A DNA stretch of 64,000 nt from Mesorhizobium opportunistum WSM2075 (GCF_000176035.2 NC_015675.1:2670001-2734000); one strand, 5' to 3'. Positions 1-9,438 are shown, numbered from the stretch's first letter. Numbers and translations are program-made. The notes: generated by a model not told the origin, from the letters alone.

Positions 1-122
1 AAGAAGCCGGCCTGGCGGATGCCATGCTTATCCCACAGCGCCAAGGTATGGTCGTTGAAACGCTTGAGCAGCGCCGGCAGCTGGCCCGGCAGGCAGTCGT
101 AAATGCGAAGTTCGTAGATCAT
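1..122 (-). CDS. NIPSNAP family protein (partial, N-terminal 40 residues)
   Basis: The leftward frame opens at an ATG ending at 122 and runs off the left edge, so only the first 40 residues are present. They begin MIYELRIYDCLPGQ and include LLKRFNDHTL and WDKHGIRQAGF, the typical opening of the small NIPSNAP/dimeric alpha-beta barrel proteins that accompany catabolic operons in rhizobia. The gene lies 45 nt downstream of the dehydratase at 168-1526 on the same strand, so it is probably the last visible member of that leftward operon. Its biochemical role is unknown; the family call rests on the N-terminal pattern only. Confidence 0.75.
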   Translation of the reverse strand, partial: MIYELRIYDCLPGQLPALLKRFNDHTLALWDKHGIRQAGF

Positions 123-167
123 GGTCGATCCTTGTGTTCACCTCTCCCTCCTGGAAGAGGTGTAGAG

Positions 168-1526
168 TCAGCTCCAGGTCCGATCCCAGGAATATTCGTC
201 ATCCCAGTGATCGGTCGGTTGCCAGATGCCTTTGACGCCTTCCTGCAGGTGCTGGCTGATGACTTCGTCGACCACGTCGTCGATGCCCAGCCCCGGTTTG
301 TCCGGCACGGCGATGAACCCGTCCTTGACCAGCGGCTTGGGCAGGCCCGTGACGATATCGTCCCACCAGTCCACTTCGACGCTATGATATTCGAGCGCCA
401 TGAAGCTTTCCGTCGCCACCGCGACATGCGCGGCGGCCATCGCGGCGATCGGGCTTTCCGCCATGTGGATGGCCATGGCGACGCCATGGTCCTGGGCAGC
501 GTCGCCGATCTTCTTGGTCTCGAGGATGCCGCCCGAGGTCAGCAGGTCCGGATGGATGACCGAGATGCCGGCCTTGAGCAGCGGCACGAAGCCTTCCTTG
601 AGGTAGATGTCCTCGCCCGTGCAGATCGGCACGGACGTCGCCTGCTGCAACTGGCTATACTGCTCGGTGTACTGCCAGGGGATCACGTCCTCGAGCCAGG
701 CTGGGGCGTATTTCTCGATCCGCCGGGCGAGACGGATGCCGTCCTGCAGCGAAATGTGGCCGACATGGTCGATGGCGAGCGGGATTTCGTAGCCGATCAC
801 CTCGCGGACCTCGTGAATATATCGGTCGAGCAGGTCGATGCCCTTTTCGGTGAAATGGAGGCCGGTGAAGGGATGCGGCACGTTCTGCGCGTCATAGGCT
901 GCGTTGCGCGCCCGGCGCTCGTCGAGCGTGCGTGCCCGGCCGCGAGCGGCATGCCCGCGGAAACCCTCGAGCACGCCGGCCGGCGCGACCACCGCGCCTG
1001 GGATGTGGGAGATCTGCGTCAGCCCGAGGTCCATCTTGAGGAAGGTGAAACCGAGATCCATCCGCGCCTTGAGCCGCTTGCCGGTCTCGGTGCCACTGGG
1101 CTTCTCCGCGTCTGTATCGCAATAGACACGCACCTTGTCGCGGAACCGTCCCCCGAGCATCTGGTAGATCGGCACGCCATAGGCCTTGCCGGCAAGGTCC
1201 CAAAGCGCGATCTCGACCGCCGAGACACCGCCACCCTGCCGCCCGTGGCCGCCAAATTGCTTGATGCGGCGGAACAGCCGGTCGACGTCGCAGGGGTTCT
1301 CGCCCAGCAACCTGCTCTTGAGCATCAGCGCATAGGTCGCGCTGGCGCCGTCGCGCACTTCGCCCAGGCCGACAATGCCCTGATTGGTGTAGATCTTGAT
1401 GAGCGCGGAAGTGAACGGCGCGCCGACGATCTCGGCGACGCGCAGGTCGGTGATGCGCAGGTCGGAGGGTTTGGAGTTCGTGTTGACCCGATTGAGAGCC
1501 TCGCCGGCTCCGTCCGTCTTTGGCAT
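168..1526 (-). CDS. Mandelate racemase/muconate lactonizing enzyme family protein (probable sugar-acid dehydratase)
   Basis: A 452-residue enolase-superfamily enzyme, expected to be cytoplasmic and to abstract the alpha proton of a carboxylate. An N-terminal capping domain (about 1-135, with [16 protein letters not shown]) precedes a (beta/alpha)7-beta barrel. Visible barrel residues are K164 and D166 (FLKMDLG), metal-ligand candidates D253 (AIDHVGH), E279 (WLEDV) and E305 (TGEDIY), and a His-Asp dyad from D327 (HPDLLTSGG) and H354 (AIHMAESP). The ATG at 1526 is chosen because GAGGAC lies just upstream; an in-frame codon at 1577 lacks a ribosome site. It is second of three such enzymes in the locus, in an operon behind the GntR gene. 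The substrate cannot be read from sequence; an acid sugar is inferred from the carbohydrate importer. Confidence 0.85.
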   Translation of the reverse strand: MPKTDGAGEALNRVNTNSKPSDLRITDLRVAEIVGAPFTSALIKIYTNQGIVGLGEVRDGASATYALMLKSRLLGENPCDVDRLFRRIKQFGGHGRQGGGVSAVEIALWDLAGKAYGVPIYQMLGGRFRDKVRVYCDTDAEKPSGTETGKRLKARMDLGFTFLKMDLGLTQISHIPGAVVAPAGVLEGFRGHAARGRARTLDERRARNAAYDAQNVPHPFTGLHFTEKGIDLLDRYIHEVREVIGYEIPLAIDHVGHISLQDGIRLARRIEKYAPAWLEDVIPWQYTEQYSQLQQATSVPICTGEDIYLKEGFVPLLKAGISVIHPDLLTSGGILETKKIGDAAQDHGVAMAIHMAESPIAAMAAAHVAVATESFMALEYHSVEVDWWDDIVTGLPKPLVKDGFIAVPDKPGLGIDDVVDEVISQHLQEGVKGIWQPTDHWDDEYSWDRTWS

Positions 1527-1586
1527 GACTTGTCCTCGTTCTGGTCGGGGCTTGTCGCCCCAAACGCTGGCAGGCATGGAGCCTTG

Positions 1587-2753
1587 CTAGCTCAGCTCAA
1601 TCTCATGGGCCTGCAGATAGTCGCGGTTCATCTCGACACCGAGACCAGGCTTCGCCGTCAGCTTGAGGCTGCCGTTCGAAACGTCGAGCGGTCTGTCGAT
1701 GAGATGATCGTATTTGCCCAGGTTCCACTCCGACGTTTCGAGCTTGTAGAAATTGGGAACGGTCATCATCACCTGCGCTCCCGCGACCACGTTGATCGGG
1801 CCCGCGGCGTCATGTGGCGAGACCGGGATGTAGTAGGCCTCGCAGAGGGCTGAAATCTTCTTGAGCTCGGTAATACCGCCGGTCCAGGTGACGTCCGGCA
1901 TGATGTAGTCGGCGAGCCTGTTCTCGAGAACCGGCACGAAATCCCATTTCGTGTGGCCGCGCTCGCCCCACGAGATAGCGGCACTGACCTTCTCACGCAC
2001 CTGCTTGAGGGCGTTCAGGCTCTCGGGCGGACAAGGCTCCTCGAACCAGTCGATCTGGCCGGCTTCCTCGAGGCTCCGGCAGAGGCGAATGGCGGTGGGG
2101 ACATCGAAGCGGCCATGCGCATCGATGAGGATGTCGACGTCAGGGCCTGCCGTTTCGCGGATCAGCGCCGTAAGTTCGGCCGCTTCGCGCTCGTCCTTGC
2201 GAGTCATGCTGCCGTCGAGATAGCCGTCCCGCTGTTCACGCGCCAAGCCATCGGCGGTGCGACCTTGGTGGGGGAAAGGATCGAACTTTAGCCCGGTATG
2301 TCCGGATTCGACGATGTCCAAGATTTCGCGGACTACCGCGTCCTTGCTGGTGAACTTGGCCTGGTTGGGATGAGTGTAGAGAGCGATTTCATCACGCACC
2401 GGCCCGCCCAGCAACTCATAGATCGGTTTGCCCAAGACTTTGCCCCGGATGTCCCACAAGGCTATGTCGATGGCGCTCACGCATTCGACGGCGGCGCCGC
2501 GGCTGCCCATATAAGTGAAGCTGCGGAAAATCTTGTGCCAGAGATACTCGATACGCGCTGGATCCTCACCTGTCATGGCGACACCGATCTGCCGCAGGAT
2601 CGTGCAAAGAGCGCGGTTGGCGAGCCTAGTCGTGGTGGTGATTTCTCCCCAGCCGCTTACCCCTTCGTCGGTCGTCACCTCGACGAACAGGTACTCTCCC
2701 CAATAGGAAGCATCGGACTTGATCAGCCACGGCCGAACGCTGGTGATTTTCAT
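1587..2753 (-). CDS. Enolase-superfamily dehydratase, D-galactonate dehydratase-like
   Basis: A 388-residue mandelate racemase/muconate lactonizing family enzyme. The capping domain contains CVSAIDIALWDIRGK near residue 95. The barrel carries K156 and D158 (LKFDPF), D211 and H213 (IDAHGRF), E238 (WFEEP), E264 (SWGERG), D287 (MPDVTWTGG) and H314 (SPHDAAGP). The D-x-H pair on the third strand together with the distal His is the arrangement of galactonate-type acid-sugar dehydratases, so dehydration of a C6 or C5 sugar acid to a 2-keto-3-deoxy acid is likely. A clear GGGAG lies 5 nt before the ATG. It sits between the GntR gene and the other dehydratase on the same strand, 60 nt from the latter. 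Exact substrate unknown. Confidence 0.88.
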   Translation of the reverse strand: MKITSVRPWLIKSDASYWGEYLFVEVTTDEGVSGWGEITTTTRLANRALCTILRQIGVAMTGEDPARIEYLWHKIFRSFTYMGSRGAAVECVSAIDIALWDIRGKVLGKPIYELLGGPVRDEIALYTHPNQAKFTSKDAVVREILDIVESGHTGLKFDPFPHQGRTADGLAREQRDGYLDGSMTRKDEREAAELTALIRETAGPDVDILIDAHGRFDVPTAIRLCRSLEEAGQIDWFEEPCPPESLNALKQVREKVSAAISWGERGHTKWDFVPVLENRLADYIMPDVTWTGGITELKKISALCEAYYIPVSPHDAAGPINVVAGAQVMMTVPNFYKLETSEWNLGKYDHLIDRPLDVSNGSLKLTAKPGLGVEMNRDYLQAHEIELS

Positions 2754-2810
2754 CTCAACTCCCTTTGTCTGAAATGTCGGGGCGCGACGTTCTGGACTTG
2801 ACCTCTTGTC

Positions 2811-3521
2811 CTATCCGGCCCGGGCTGCGTTGCGCGCACGCATCTGTTCGAGAACATGCCGGCCGGAACCCTCGACATGGCGGGAGACGAGTTCGGCCGC
2901 CTTGTCGGCTTCTCCCGCTTTCACCAGCGCAATGAGTTCGCGGTGCTCGCGCATGATTGCGGCCCGCCGCGCAAGCGTGAAATTGAAACGCCTGCTCACG
3001 GCTCGCAGCACTTCGCGATGCTTCCACCAAAGCTCGGCGGCATGGCGGTTGTAATGCCGCTGGTACATCACGGTGTGGAAGGCGGTATCCAACTCGCTGT
3101 GCCTGAACGTGTCGGCGAAGTTGTTCTCTTCGATCAAGCCCTGGAGACGTTCGAGTTCGGCGATGTCCTCACCGGTGGCCATATTCACGAACCATCGCGT
3201 CAGGGCAGGCTCGATCAAGACACCGATCTCGTAGATATCGCGGACGAAATCCTGATCTATGGGTCGCACACGCGCCCCGCGGTTGGCGACAAAGGTGACA
3301 AAGCCCTCCCCACGCAACAGCTGCAACGCCTCGCGCACGGGATTGGTCGAGGTCCCGTGGCGCCGGGCGAGATCGGTCACCACTAGCCGCTCGTTGGCGG
3401 CGAGCCGTCCCTCGATGATGTCTTCCCTGATCCGCTCATAAAGCGAGGCGCCCTCGCTGGAAGCCCCGATGGGATCGATCCCATCGGGTGGCATGGCTTT
3501 GAAATCATCTATTTCGGCCAA
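2811..3521 (-). CDS. GntR family transcriptional regulator (FCD subfamily)
   Basis: A 236-residue regulator with an N-terminal winged helix (about 25-95: LYERIREDIIEGRL, then TSTNPVREALQLLRGEGFV) and a C-terminal all-helical FCD ligand domain. The latter contains the usual metal-site pattern, with an Asp/His stretch near ELDTAFHTVMYQ and a late His in SRHVEGSGRH. The best-supported start is a TTG at 3521, with GAGGAG six bases upstream. It is the first gene of the leftward operon and is divergent from the importer operon, the standard position for a regulator of both. FCD regulators usually bind an organic acid or sugar acid of the pathway they control; the ligand here is unknown. Confidence 0.9.
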   Translation of the reverse strand: MAEIDDFKAMPPDGIDPIGASSEGASLYERIREDIIEGRLAANERLVVTDLARRHGTSTNPVREALQLLRGEGFVTFVANRGARVRPIDQDFVRDIYEIGVLIEPALTRWFVNMATGEDIAELERLQGLIEENNFADTFRHSELDTAFHTVMYQRHYNRHAAELWWKHREVLRAVSRRFNFTLARRAAIMREHRELIALVKAGEADKAAELVSRHVEGSGRHVLEQMRARNAARAG

Positions 3522-3580
3522 GGCCGGCTCCTCAGGTCAATACACACTTTGCCCGATATCACACACGGCTTTCACAAACA

Positions 3581-3651
3581 ATGTACGATCCTGTGCGTTG
3601 ACAGACAATCAACGATCTGAAAACGTACTAAATGGTCGAGAGGGTACACCC
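3581..3651. promoter_or_regulatory. Divergent regulatory region with candidate GntR operators
   Basis: Between the divergent GntR gene and importer operon are GTAC cores at 3583-3586 (ATGTACGAT) and 3624-3627 (AACGTACTA), about four helical turns apart, and a GGGT-AC-ACCC inverted repeat at 3642-3651. A TTGACA hexamer at 3598-3603 could be a -35 element for the importer, but no good -10 hexamer lies at the right spacing. These are plausible operator sites, not demonstrated ones. Confidence 0.35.
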
Positions 3652-3706
3652 GTGCCGAAAAAGGGCATCCTCGCGATCGCAGGGCGGAGAACCAGGGAGG
3701 ATACCT

Positions 3707-5188
3707 ATGACGAGGATTACGCTCGGCAGTGCGGTTCTGCGCGGCACTGTCGTCGGTGTTTTGACGGCATCGCTGATGTCTACATCGGCGCTTGGTGCGC
3801 CGCCGGTCGACCTGAGCAAGTGGTCGCCGGAGTATGTGCGCTCGATTGCAGGCACACAGGAGTTCGACACCGCCGCCGATTGCGGCAAGGTCACTCCGCT
3901 CGACTACAAGGGACGACTGACGTTCTGGTATCAGGGCGTCTTCGAGGGCGACCCCGATCTCCTGCGCCAGTACTACAAGGATTTCTTCGCGACCTTCCGC
4001 AAGACCTATCCGAACATCCAGCTTGAGGATCAGGCGCTCACCTATAATGATCTCCTGGACAAGTTCCGCACGGCGCTGCTTGGCAATGCAGCGCCAATGG
4101 CGGTTCGCTTGCAGATCCTGGGTGGCACCGAGTTCGCCTCGAAGGGCTATCTGCAGCCGCTCAAGCCCGAGGATGTCGGATATTCGACCGAGGATTTCTG
4201 GCCCGGCGCCATGAAAGCCGTGACCTGGGACGGCGTGACCTACGGCATCCCAACCAACAATGAAACCATGGCGTTCATTTGGAATGCCGACATTTTCAAG
4301 CGCGCGGGTCTCGATCCGGACAAGGCTCCGGCAACCTGGGACGACGTCGTGAAGTATTCCAAGCAGATCCACGACAAGCTCGGCATCGCCGGTTACGGCC
4401 TCGTGGCTCGCAAGAATGCCGGCAATACCCCGTACCGCTTCATGCCTCAGTTGTGGGCCTATGGCGGCGGCGTCTTCGACGAAACCTCGCCGAACCCGAC
4501 CTATAAGCAGATCGAACTCGACAGCCCGCAGAGCAAGGCCGCGCTGCAAGCCTCTTACGACATGTATGTCCGCGACAAGTCGGTTCCGGTTTCGGCGCTC
4601 ACCAACCAGCAGGCCGACAACCAGCCGCTGTTCCTCGCTGGCCAGCTTGGCATGATGATCTCGCACCCGTCCGATTACAATGTCATGCTCGATCTGCAGG
4701 CGAAGGCGACAGGCGCCGACAAGGACAAGGCGCAGACCGTCATCGACAACATGCGCTACGGGCTGATCCCGACCGGCCCCGACGGCAAGCGCGCCGTCGT
4801 GTTCGGCGGCTCGAACATCCACATCCTGAAGCCCGAATATGTCGAGGGCGGCAAGGTCGACGAACCGGCCGCGAAGGCCATCATCTGCATGTGGACCAGT
4901 CCCGAATGGTCGCTGAAAATGGCCTATGCGGGTTCGAACCCGGGCAACCTTAACGGCTTCAAGACCAAATGGATGAAGGAGCGTCTGGACAGCATCAAGT
5001 TCCTCGACGTCACGACCTCCATGCTGCCATACGGCATCCCGTTCCCGGCGCTGCCGCAATCTCCCGAGATCATGAACATCATCGTCCCGGACATGCTCCA
5101 AAATGCCCTCACCGGAGCAATGACCGTCGACCAGGCTGCGGACGACGCGGCCAAGAAGGTGAAAGACCTGATGGGCGGCGGACTCTAG
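3707..5188 (+). CDS. Carbohydrate ABC transporter substrate-binding protein
   Basis: A 493-residue periplasmic binding protein of the large extracellular solute-binding family 1. The N-terminus (basic MTRITLGSAVLR, hydrophobic GVLTASLMST, then SALGAPP) is a Sec signal peptide. The mature protein has the family pattern: a ligand-lobe opening LTFWYQGVFEG, YGIPTNNETMAFIWN in the middle, and GLIPTGPDGK plus a C-terminal helical region. The ATG at 3707 is preceded by GGGAGGA; longer in-frame starts would bury the signal peptide. It is first in an operon with two permeases, an ATPase, a dehydratase and an aldolase, so it probably captures an acid sugar or oligosaccharide that the enzymes then degrade. 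Confidence 0.9.
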   Translation: MTRITLGSAVLRGTVVGVLTASLMSTSALGAPPVDLSKWSPEYVRSIAGTQEFDTAADCGKVTPLDYKGRLTFWYQGVFEGDPDLLRQYYKDFFATFRKTYPNIQLEDQALTYNDLLDKFRTALLGNAAPMAVRLQILGGTEFASKGYLQPLKPEDVGYSTEDFWPGAMKAVTWDGVTYGIPTNNETMAFIWNADIFKRAGLDPDKAPATWDDVVKYSKQIHDKLGIAGYGLVARKNAGNTPYRFMPQLWAYGGGVFDETSPNPTYKQIELDSPQSKAALQASYDMYVRDKSVPVSALTNQQADNQPLFLAGQLGMMISHPSDYNVMLDLQAKATGADKDKAQTVIDNMRYGLIPTGPDGKRAVVFGGSNIHILKPEYVEGGKVDEPAAKAIICMWTSPEWSLKMAYAGSNPGNLNGFKTKWMKERLDSIKFLDVTTSMLPYGIPFPALPQSPEIMNIIVPDMLQNALTGAMTVDQAADDAAKKVKDLMGGGL

Positions 5189-5210
5189 CCGAAGCCTGAC
5201 CTGCGATCTT

Positions 5211-5237
5211 ACCGGTTGCGCTTAGAGCGCAACCGGT
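5211..5237. repeat. Perfect 12-bp inverted repeat (intercistronic hairpin)
   Basis: Arms ACCGGTTGCGCT (5211-5222) and AGCGCAACCGGT (5226-5237) are perfect complements around a TAG loop. The hairpin starts 22 nt after the binding-protein stop codon and lies before the first permease. No long T-run follows, so it is more likely an RNA-stabilising or partial-attenuation structure, or a small palindromic repeat element, than a simple terminator. Confidence 0.8.
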
Positions 5238-5264
5238 TCTTTCCGAAAACAAGGGCCCGCCAAA

Positions 5265-6212
5265 GTGACGATCGTGACCGGCAAGACCGGGGCTCGCGGG
5301 AGATTGCGACCCCTGCTGCGCAAGATTTGGGAGCATCGCGCCGACTACGCGTACGTGCTTCCCGCGATTGCCGTCATGCTGATCGTCATAGCCTATCCGA
5401 TCTACTACACGATCGAGCTGTCGTTCTTCAACACGCCGCCTGGCCTGCAGCTCCGCGACAAGATCTTCATCGGCGTCGACAACTACACCGCCATCCTCAC
5501 CAGCCCGGTGTTCTGGAAGGTCACCTCGAACACCCTTATCTGGACACTGGCATCCACCTTCCTCTCCTTTGTCCTGGGATTTGGCTGCGCGCTGGCCCTC
5601 CATCGCGACTTCATCGGTCGGGGTGTGCTGCGCGCCATCCTGATCATTCCCTGGGTTATCAGCGCCGTCGCCGCATCCTACATCTGGAAGTGGATCTACC
5701 ATTCGGACTTCGGGATCATCGGCGCGGTGCTGGTCGGCCTCGGATGGGCCGACCGGCCGCCGAATTTCATCGACAGCGTCAGCACGGTGCTGCCCTCCCT
5801 GATCGTCGTCAATATCTGGCGGGAGTTCCCGTTCGCCATGATCATGATGATGGCCGGTCTGCAGACCGTCCCGGACCAGTTGCTGCGCGCTGCAAAGGTC
5901 GACGGAGCCAGCGCATGGCAGCGCTTCTGGCACGTCACCTTCCCGCACCTTAGAAACGTCTCGACGGTGACGATCCTTCTGCTGGCAGTAGCCAACTTCA
6001 ATTCCTTCATCATCCCCTGGATCATGACCGGCGGCGGGCCGTCGAACGCGTCGCACATCTGGATCACGCACATTTATGAGCTTGCCTTCGGCCGGCAGCG
6101 CTGGGGCGTCGCATCGGCCTACTCGGTGCTTCTGTTCTTCATTCTGATGACGCTCGGCTACTTTTACGTTCGCGCGCTAAGCGGAAACGACCGGAAGGAT
6201 GAGAGCGCATGA
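5265..6212 (+). CDS. Carbohydrate ABC transporter permease (MalF-like)
   Basis: A 315-residue inner-membrane protein with six predicted membrane segments, starting at ADYAYVLPAIAVMLIVIAYP. The binding-protein-dependent transport (EAA) loop is visible near the C-terminal third as LLRAAKVDGASAWQRFWHVTFP. An N-terminal cytoplasmic stretch precedes the first helix, as in MalF/UgpA-type permeases. The start is a GTG at 5265 with only a weak AAGGG upstream. The stop overlaps the next start by ATGA at 6209-6212, so the two permeases are translationally coupled and form the channel heterodimer. Confidence 0.92.
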   Translation: MTIVTGKTGARGRLRPLLRKIWEHRADYAYVLPAIAVMLIVIAYPIYYTIELSFFNTPPGLQLRDKIFIGVDNYTAILTSPVFWKVTSNTLIWTLASTFLSFVLGFGCALALHRDFIGRGVLRAILIIPWVISAVAASYIWKWIYHSDFGIIGAVLVGLGWADRPPNFIDSVSTVLPSLIVVNIWREFPFAMIMMMAGLQTVPDQLLRAAKVDGASAWQRFWHVTFPHLRNVSTVTILLLAVANFNSFIIPWIMTGGGPSNASHIWITHIYELAFGRQRWGVASAYSVLLFFILMTLGYFYVRALSGNDRKDESA

Positions 6213-7099
6213 GCACGATTGCCGAGACAGCCGCTCGAGGCCATACCCGTCGCCGCATACGCGTTGACGGATGGCGGTGGAGCGGGCGCATCTTCCTCGT
6301 GTTCATGCTGCTCTACACCGCATTGCCCATGATCTGGATGCTGATCACCTCGATCAAATCCGGCTTTGCCGCGATGCAATTCCCGCCGCAATGGTGGCCG
6401 GACGAGCCTACCCTCGCCAGCTACCAGAAATTGCTAGATCCGCAGAACAGTGTCGGCCAGGACTTCCTCCGCTTCTTCTGGAACAGCCTTTACGTCTCCA
6501 CTGCCACGACCGTCCTTTCGGTGATCGTGGCGGTTCCCGCGGCCTACGCCTTTTCGCGCTTCACCTTCCCGGGCCGGAACTTCCTGTTCTTCGCCGTCTT
6601 GCTTCGCAACATGTTTCCGGCGGTGATCTTTCTGGTGCCGCTCTTCATCCTGATGCGCGCGATCGGGCTGGTGAACACGCATGGCTCGCTCATTCTCACC
6701 TACCTCACATTCGGACTGCCGCTGGCGATCTGGCTGCTCAAGGGCTTCTACGACAACATCCCGGTGCAGCTCGAGCAGGCGGCGCGTATCGACGGAGCGA
6801 CGCGGTTCCAGGCCTTCATCCTGATCGTGATGCCACTCTCGGCACCCGGAATCATCGCCACGGCGATCTATTCCTTCATCGGCGCGTGGAACGAGTACAT
6901 CTACGCCTACACCTTCCTCTCCAAGAACGAGCAGTTGACCCTGCCGGTCGGCATCCAGCGCTTCTTCTCGGAGAACACGACCGACTTTCCGGGTCTGATG
7001 GCGGCCAGCTTCATGATGAGTGTGCCCGTCGTGGTGCTGTTCCTCGTCCTGCAACGATACTTCGTACGCGCCCTCACAGAAGGCGCCGTCAAGCACTAG
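6209..7099 (+). CDS. Carbohydrate ABC transporter permease (MalG-like)
   Basis: A 296-residue inner-membrane permease with six membrane segments; the first follows residue 25 (IFLVFMLLYTALPMIWML). The EAA loop reads LEQAARIDGATRFQAFILIVMP near residue 195, the site that docks the ATPase. The C-terminus RYFVRALTEGAVKH is typical of MalG-like subunits. It is coupled to the upstream permease by a 4-nt overlap and followed 10 nt later by the ATPase gene. Confidence 0.93.
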   Translation: MSTIAETAARGHTRRRIRVDGWRWSGRIFLVFMLLYTALPMIWMLITSIKSGFAAMQFPPQWWPDEPTLASYQKLLDPQNSVGQDFLRFFWNSLYVSTATTVLSVIVAVPAAYAFSRFTFPGRNFLFFAVLLRNMFPAVIFLVPLFILMRAIGLVNTHGSLILTYLTFGLPLAIWLLKGFYDNIPVQLEQAARIDGATRFQAFILIVMPLSAPGIIATAIYSFIGAWNEYIYAYTFLSKNEQLTLPVGIQRFFSENTTDFPGLMAASFMMSVPVVVLFLVLQRYFVRALTEGAVKH

Positions 7100-7109
7100 G
7101 GAGTTGCCG

Positions 7110-8207
7110 ATGGCCCATGTGGTCCTCAAAGATCTCGTCAAGACCTATGGCAGCTTCAAAGCCGTCAACGATGTTTCGTTGACGGTCAATGACGGCGAGT
7201 TCGTTGCACTCGTCGGCCCCTCAGGCTGCGGCAAGACGACCACGCTCAATCTCGTCGCCGGGCTGATCCCGATCACATCCGGCGACATCACCATCGGGGA
7301 CCGGGTGGTCAACGATCTCGACCCCAAGGACCGGGACATCGCGATGGTGTTCCAGAACTACGCGCTCTACCCGCAGAAATCGGTCTACAAGAACCTGGCG
7401 TTCCCGCTGCAGATGCGCAGGCTGCCCAAGGACGAGATCGACAAGAAGGTCAAGGAAGCGGCGCGCGTGCTCGACATGACGCAGTTGCTCGAGCGCAAGC
7501 CGCGCGAACTTTCGGGCGGGCAGCAGCAGCGCGTGGCCTTGGGCCGCGCCCTCGTTCGAGATCCGGCGGTGTTCCTGATGGACGAACCGCTCTCCAACCT
7601 CGACGCCAAGCTGCGCGTGCAGATGCGGTCGGAAATCAAGCGCTTCCACCAGGACCTCAAGGCGACGATCGTCTATGTGACGCACGACCAGCTCGAGGCC
7701 GTGACCATGGCAGACAGGATGGCGGTGATGAACGGCGGATACCTGCAACAATACGATTCACCGGCGCAGGTTTTCGCACATCCAGCCAATATGTTCGTCG
7801 CGAGCTTCGTTGGCAGCCCTGCGATGAGCCTTATTCCACTACAGGCATCGACGGCCAACGGCGACACCGTCCTTTCGAGCCCTGAGGGCTGGAGCCTTGA
7901 GCTGTCGCAACCCAACGCGCGCAAGGTCCAGGGAGCGACTAGCAGGAAGGTCGTTCTCGGTGCGCGACACTCGACCATCAAGCTGCACAAGAGCGCGGTC
8001 CACGGAGCCATCCCGGCCAAGGCCTATACGGTGGAACCAACCGGAGACATCACCTTCGTGCAGGCGTTTCTCTCCGGTGCCATCGTCAACATCAGCGTGT
8101 CGCCCAACATCGCCGTCACACCCGACGAGCAGATCTGGCTCGAGTTCGATCAGGAGCGCATTCACCTGTTCGATGGCGAAACGGAGATGGCCCTCGAGGG
8201 CAACTGA
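7110..8207 (+). CDS. Carbohydrate ABC transporter ATP-binding protein (MalK/UgpC type)
   Basis: A 365-residue importer ATPase. It carries Walker A GPSGCGKTT at 36-44, a Q-loop (MVFQNYALYP), signature LSGGQQQRVALGRAL, Walker B (AVFLMDEPLSNLD) and a switch His (VTHDQLEA), then a C-terminal TOBE/OB-fold regulatory domain from about residue 240. The ATG at 7110 follows GGGAG. The domain order and length match MalK/UgpC-type subunits that power sugar importers; it completes the transporter with the three upstream genes. Confidence 0.93.
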   Translation: MAHVVLKDLVKTYGSFKAVNDVSLTVNDGEFVALVGPSGCGKTTTLNLVAGLIPITSGDITIGDRVVNDLDPKDRDIAMVFQNYALYPQKSVYKNLAFPLQMRRLPKDEIDKKVKEAARVLDMTQLLERKPRELSGGQQQRVALGRALVRDPAVFLMDEPLSNLDAKLRVQMRSEIKRFHQDLKATIVYVTHDQLEAVTMADRMAVMNGGYLQQYDSPAQVFAHPANMFVASFVGSPAMSLIPLQASTANGDTVLSSPEGWSLELSQPNARKVQGATSRKVVLGARHSTIKLHKSAVHGAIPAKAYTVEPTGDITFVQAFLSGAIVNISVSPNIAVTPDEQIWLEFDQERIHLFDGETEMALEGN

Positions 8208-8251
8208 GAGAGGGCGGGTTCATTGGCTGGGCTGCATTGGGGGTGGGCTGG

Positions 8252-9415
8252 ATGACCGAGAAGTTTAAGATCACCGCGATCAAGCCCTATCCAGTGTGGG
8301 TGGGGACCCGCAACCAGATGCTGGTCAAGGTCGAGACCGACCAAGGCATCTTCGGCTGGGGTGAGAGCGGCTTGAGCGGTCGCGAGAAGGCAGTGGCCGG
8401 CGCGATCGAGCATTATCGCGAGTTTCTTGTCGGCCGCGACCCGATGCAGGTCGGGCGGATCTGGCAGGAGGTTTATCGCAGCCAGTACTTCGAAGGCGGC
8501 CGCGTTCTGCAGGCAGCGATTTCCGCTATCGACATCGCCCTTCACGACATCAAGGGCAAGGCGCTGGGGGTGCCGGTCTACGAGCTGCTGGGCGGCAAGC
8601 AGCGCGACCGTGTCCCCACCTTCGCCTCGACCGGTGACGAGGCCGAGGGCGATGCTGCCATCGAGCGAGCCCACGAACTTTGCGCACAGGGTTGGCAGGC
8701 GATCCGCTTCTTCCCCGTAGGGCAAAGCAGCAAGGATATCTTCGAGCCGCGCGAGTCGATCGGGGCTACCGCGTATATGCTGAACAGAGCGCGCGAGGCG
8801 CTCGGCGGCGATGTCGTCCTCGGCATCGACTATCACCATCGGCTGTCGGTGGCCGAGGCGGCGAGCTTCTGCAACAAGCTCGGCCGCGGCGTGCTTGATT
8901 TCCTCGAGGAGCCGATACGGGCCGAGACGCCGGAGGCCTACGAATCCCTGCGCACCATGACCGATATCCCCTTTGCCATCGGCGAGGAATTTGCCAGCAA
9001 ATGGGATTTCCTGCCCTACATCGAGCGCGGCATCCACCAGTTCAACCGGATCGATGTCTGCAATGTCGGCGGGCTCACCGAGGCGATGAAAGTAGCTGGC
9101 TGGAGCGAGGCGCATTATGTGGACCTGATGCCGCACAATCCGCTTGGTCCGGTGTGCACCGCCGCGACCGTGCATCTCGCCGCCGCGGTACCGAACTTCG
9201 CGTGGCTCGAGACCAGGGCACCCGAAAGAAAGCTGGGTTTCGACAATTCCGACTTCTTCCCCGTGCAACCGCGGCTCGACGGCCCGGATTATCCGGTCGG
9301 CGATCTGCCGGGGCTCGGCATCGAAGTCAACGAAGCGGTCGTCCAGGCGCAGAGCCTGCGCTTCTGGGAAGCGCCTCACCTCAAGCGCCGCGACGGTTCT
9401 GTTACGAACTGGTAA
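8252..9415 (+). CDS. Enolase-superfamily dehydratase (third paralogue of the locus)
   Basis: A 387-residue mandelate racemase/muconate lactonizing family protein. Barrel residues include D193 with H195/H196 (GIDYHHRLS), E219-E220 (FLEEPI), E245-E246 (IGEEFASKWDF), D268 (RIDVCNVGG) and H295 (MPHNPLGP). The second-strand position, Lys in the other two enzymes of the locus, is Arg152 (AIRFFPVG), which suggests a different stereochemical course. The ATG at 8252 gives the family N-terminus (KITAIKPYPVW); a TTG at 8237 is less likely. It lies 44 nt after the ATPase gene, in the importer operon. Specific substrate unknown. Confidence 0.85.
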   Translation: MTEKFKITAIKPYPVWVGTRNQMLVKVETDQGIFGWGESGLSGREKAVAGAIEHYREFLVGRDPMQVGRIWQEVYRSQYFEGGRVLQAAISAIDIALHDIKGKALGVPVYELLGGKQRDRVPTFASTGDEAEGDAAIERAHELCAQGWQAIRFFPVGQSSKDIFEPRESIGATAYMLNRAREALGGDVVLGIDYHHRLSVAEAASFCNKLGRGVLDFLEEPIRAETPEAYESLRTMTDIPFAIGEEFASKWDFLPYIERGIHQFNRIDVCNVGGLTEAMKVAGWSEAHYVDLMPHNPLGPVCTAATVHLAAAVPNFAWLETRAPERKLGFDNSDFFPVQPRLDGPDYPVGDLPGLGIEVNEAVVQAQSLRFWEAPHLKRRDGSVTNW

Positions 9416-9438
9416 TTCCCTGCAAACGGAGTTCGACA

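Noticed and set aside
24..1853. Long rightward open frame of 609 codons
   Set aside because: It is antisense to two well-supported enolase-superfamily genes; its product has no domain and the frame is open only because of high third-position GC.
4929..4942. CGGGTTCGAACCCG, resembling a tRNA T-arm
   Set aside because: It lies inside the carbohydrate-binding protein coding sequence and no acceptor or anticodon arm is found around it.
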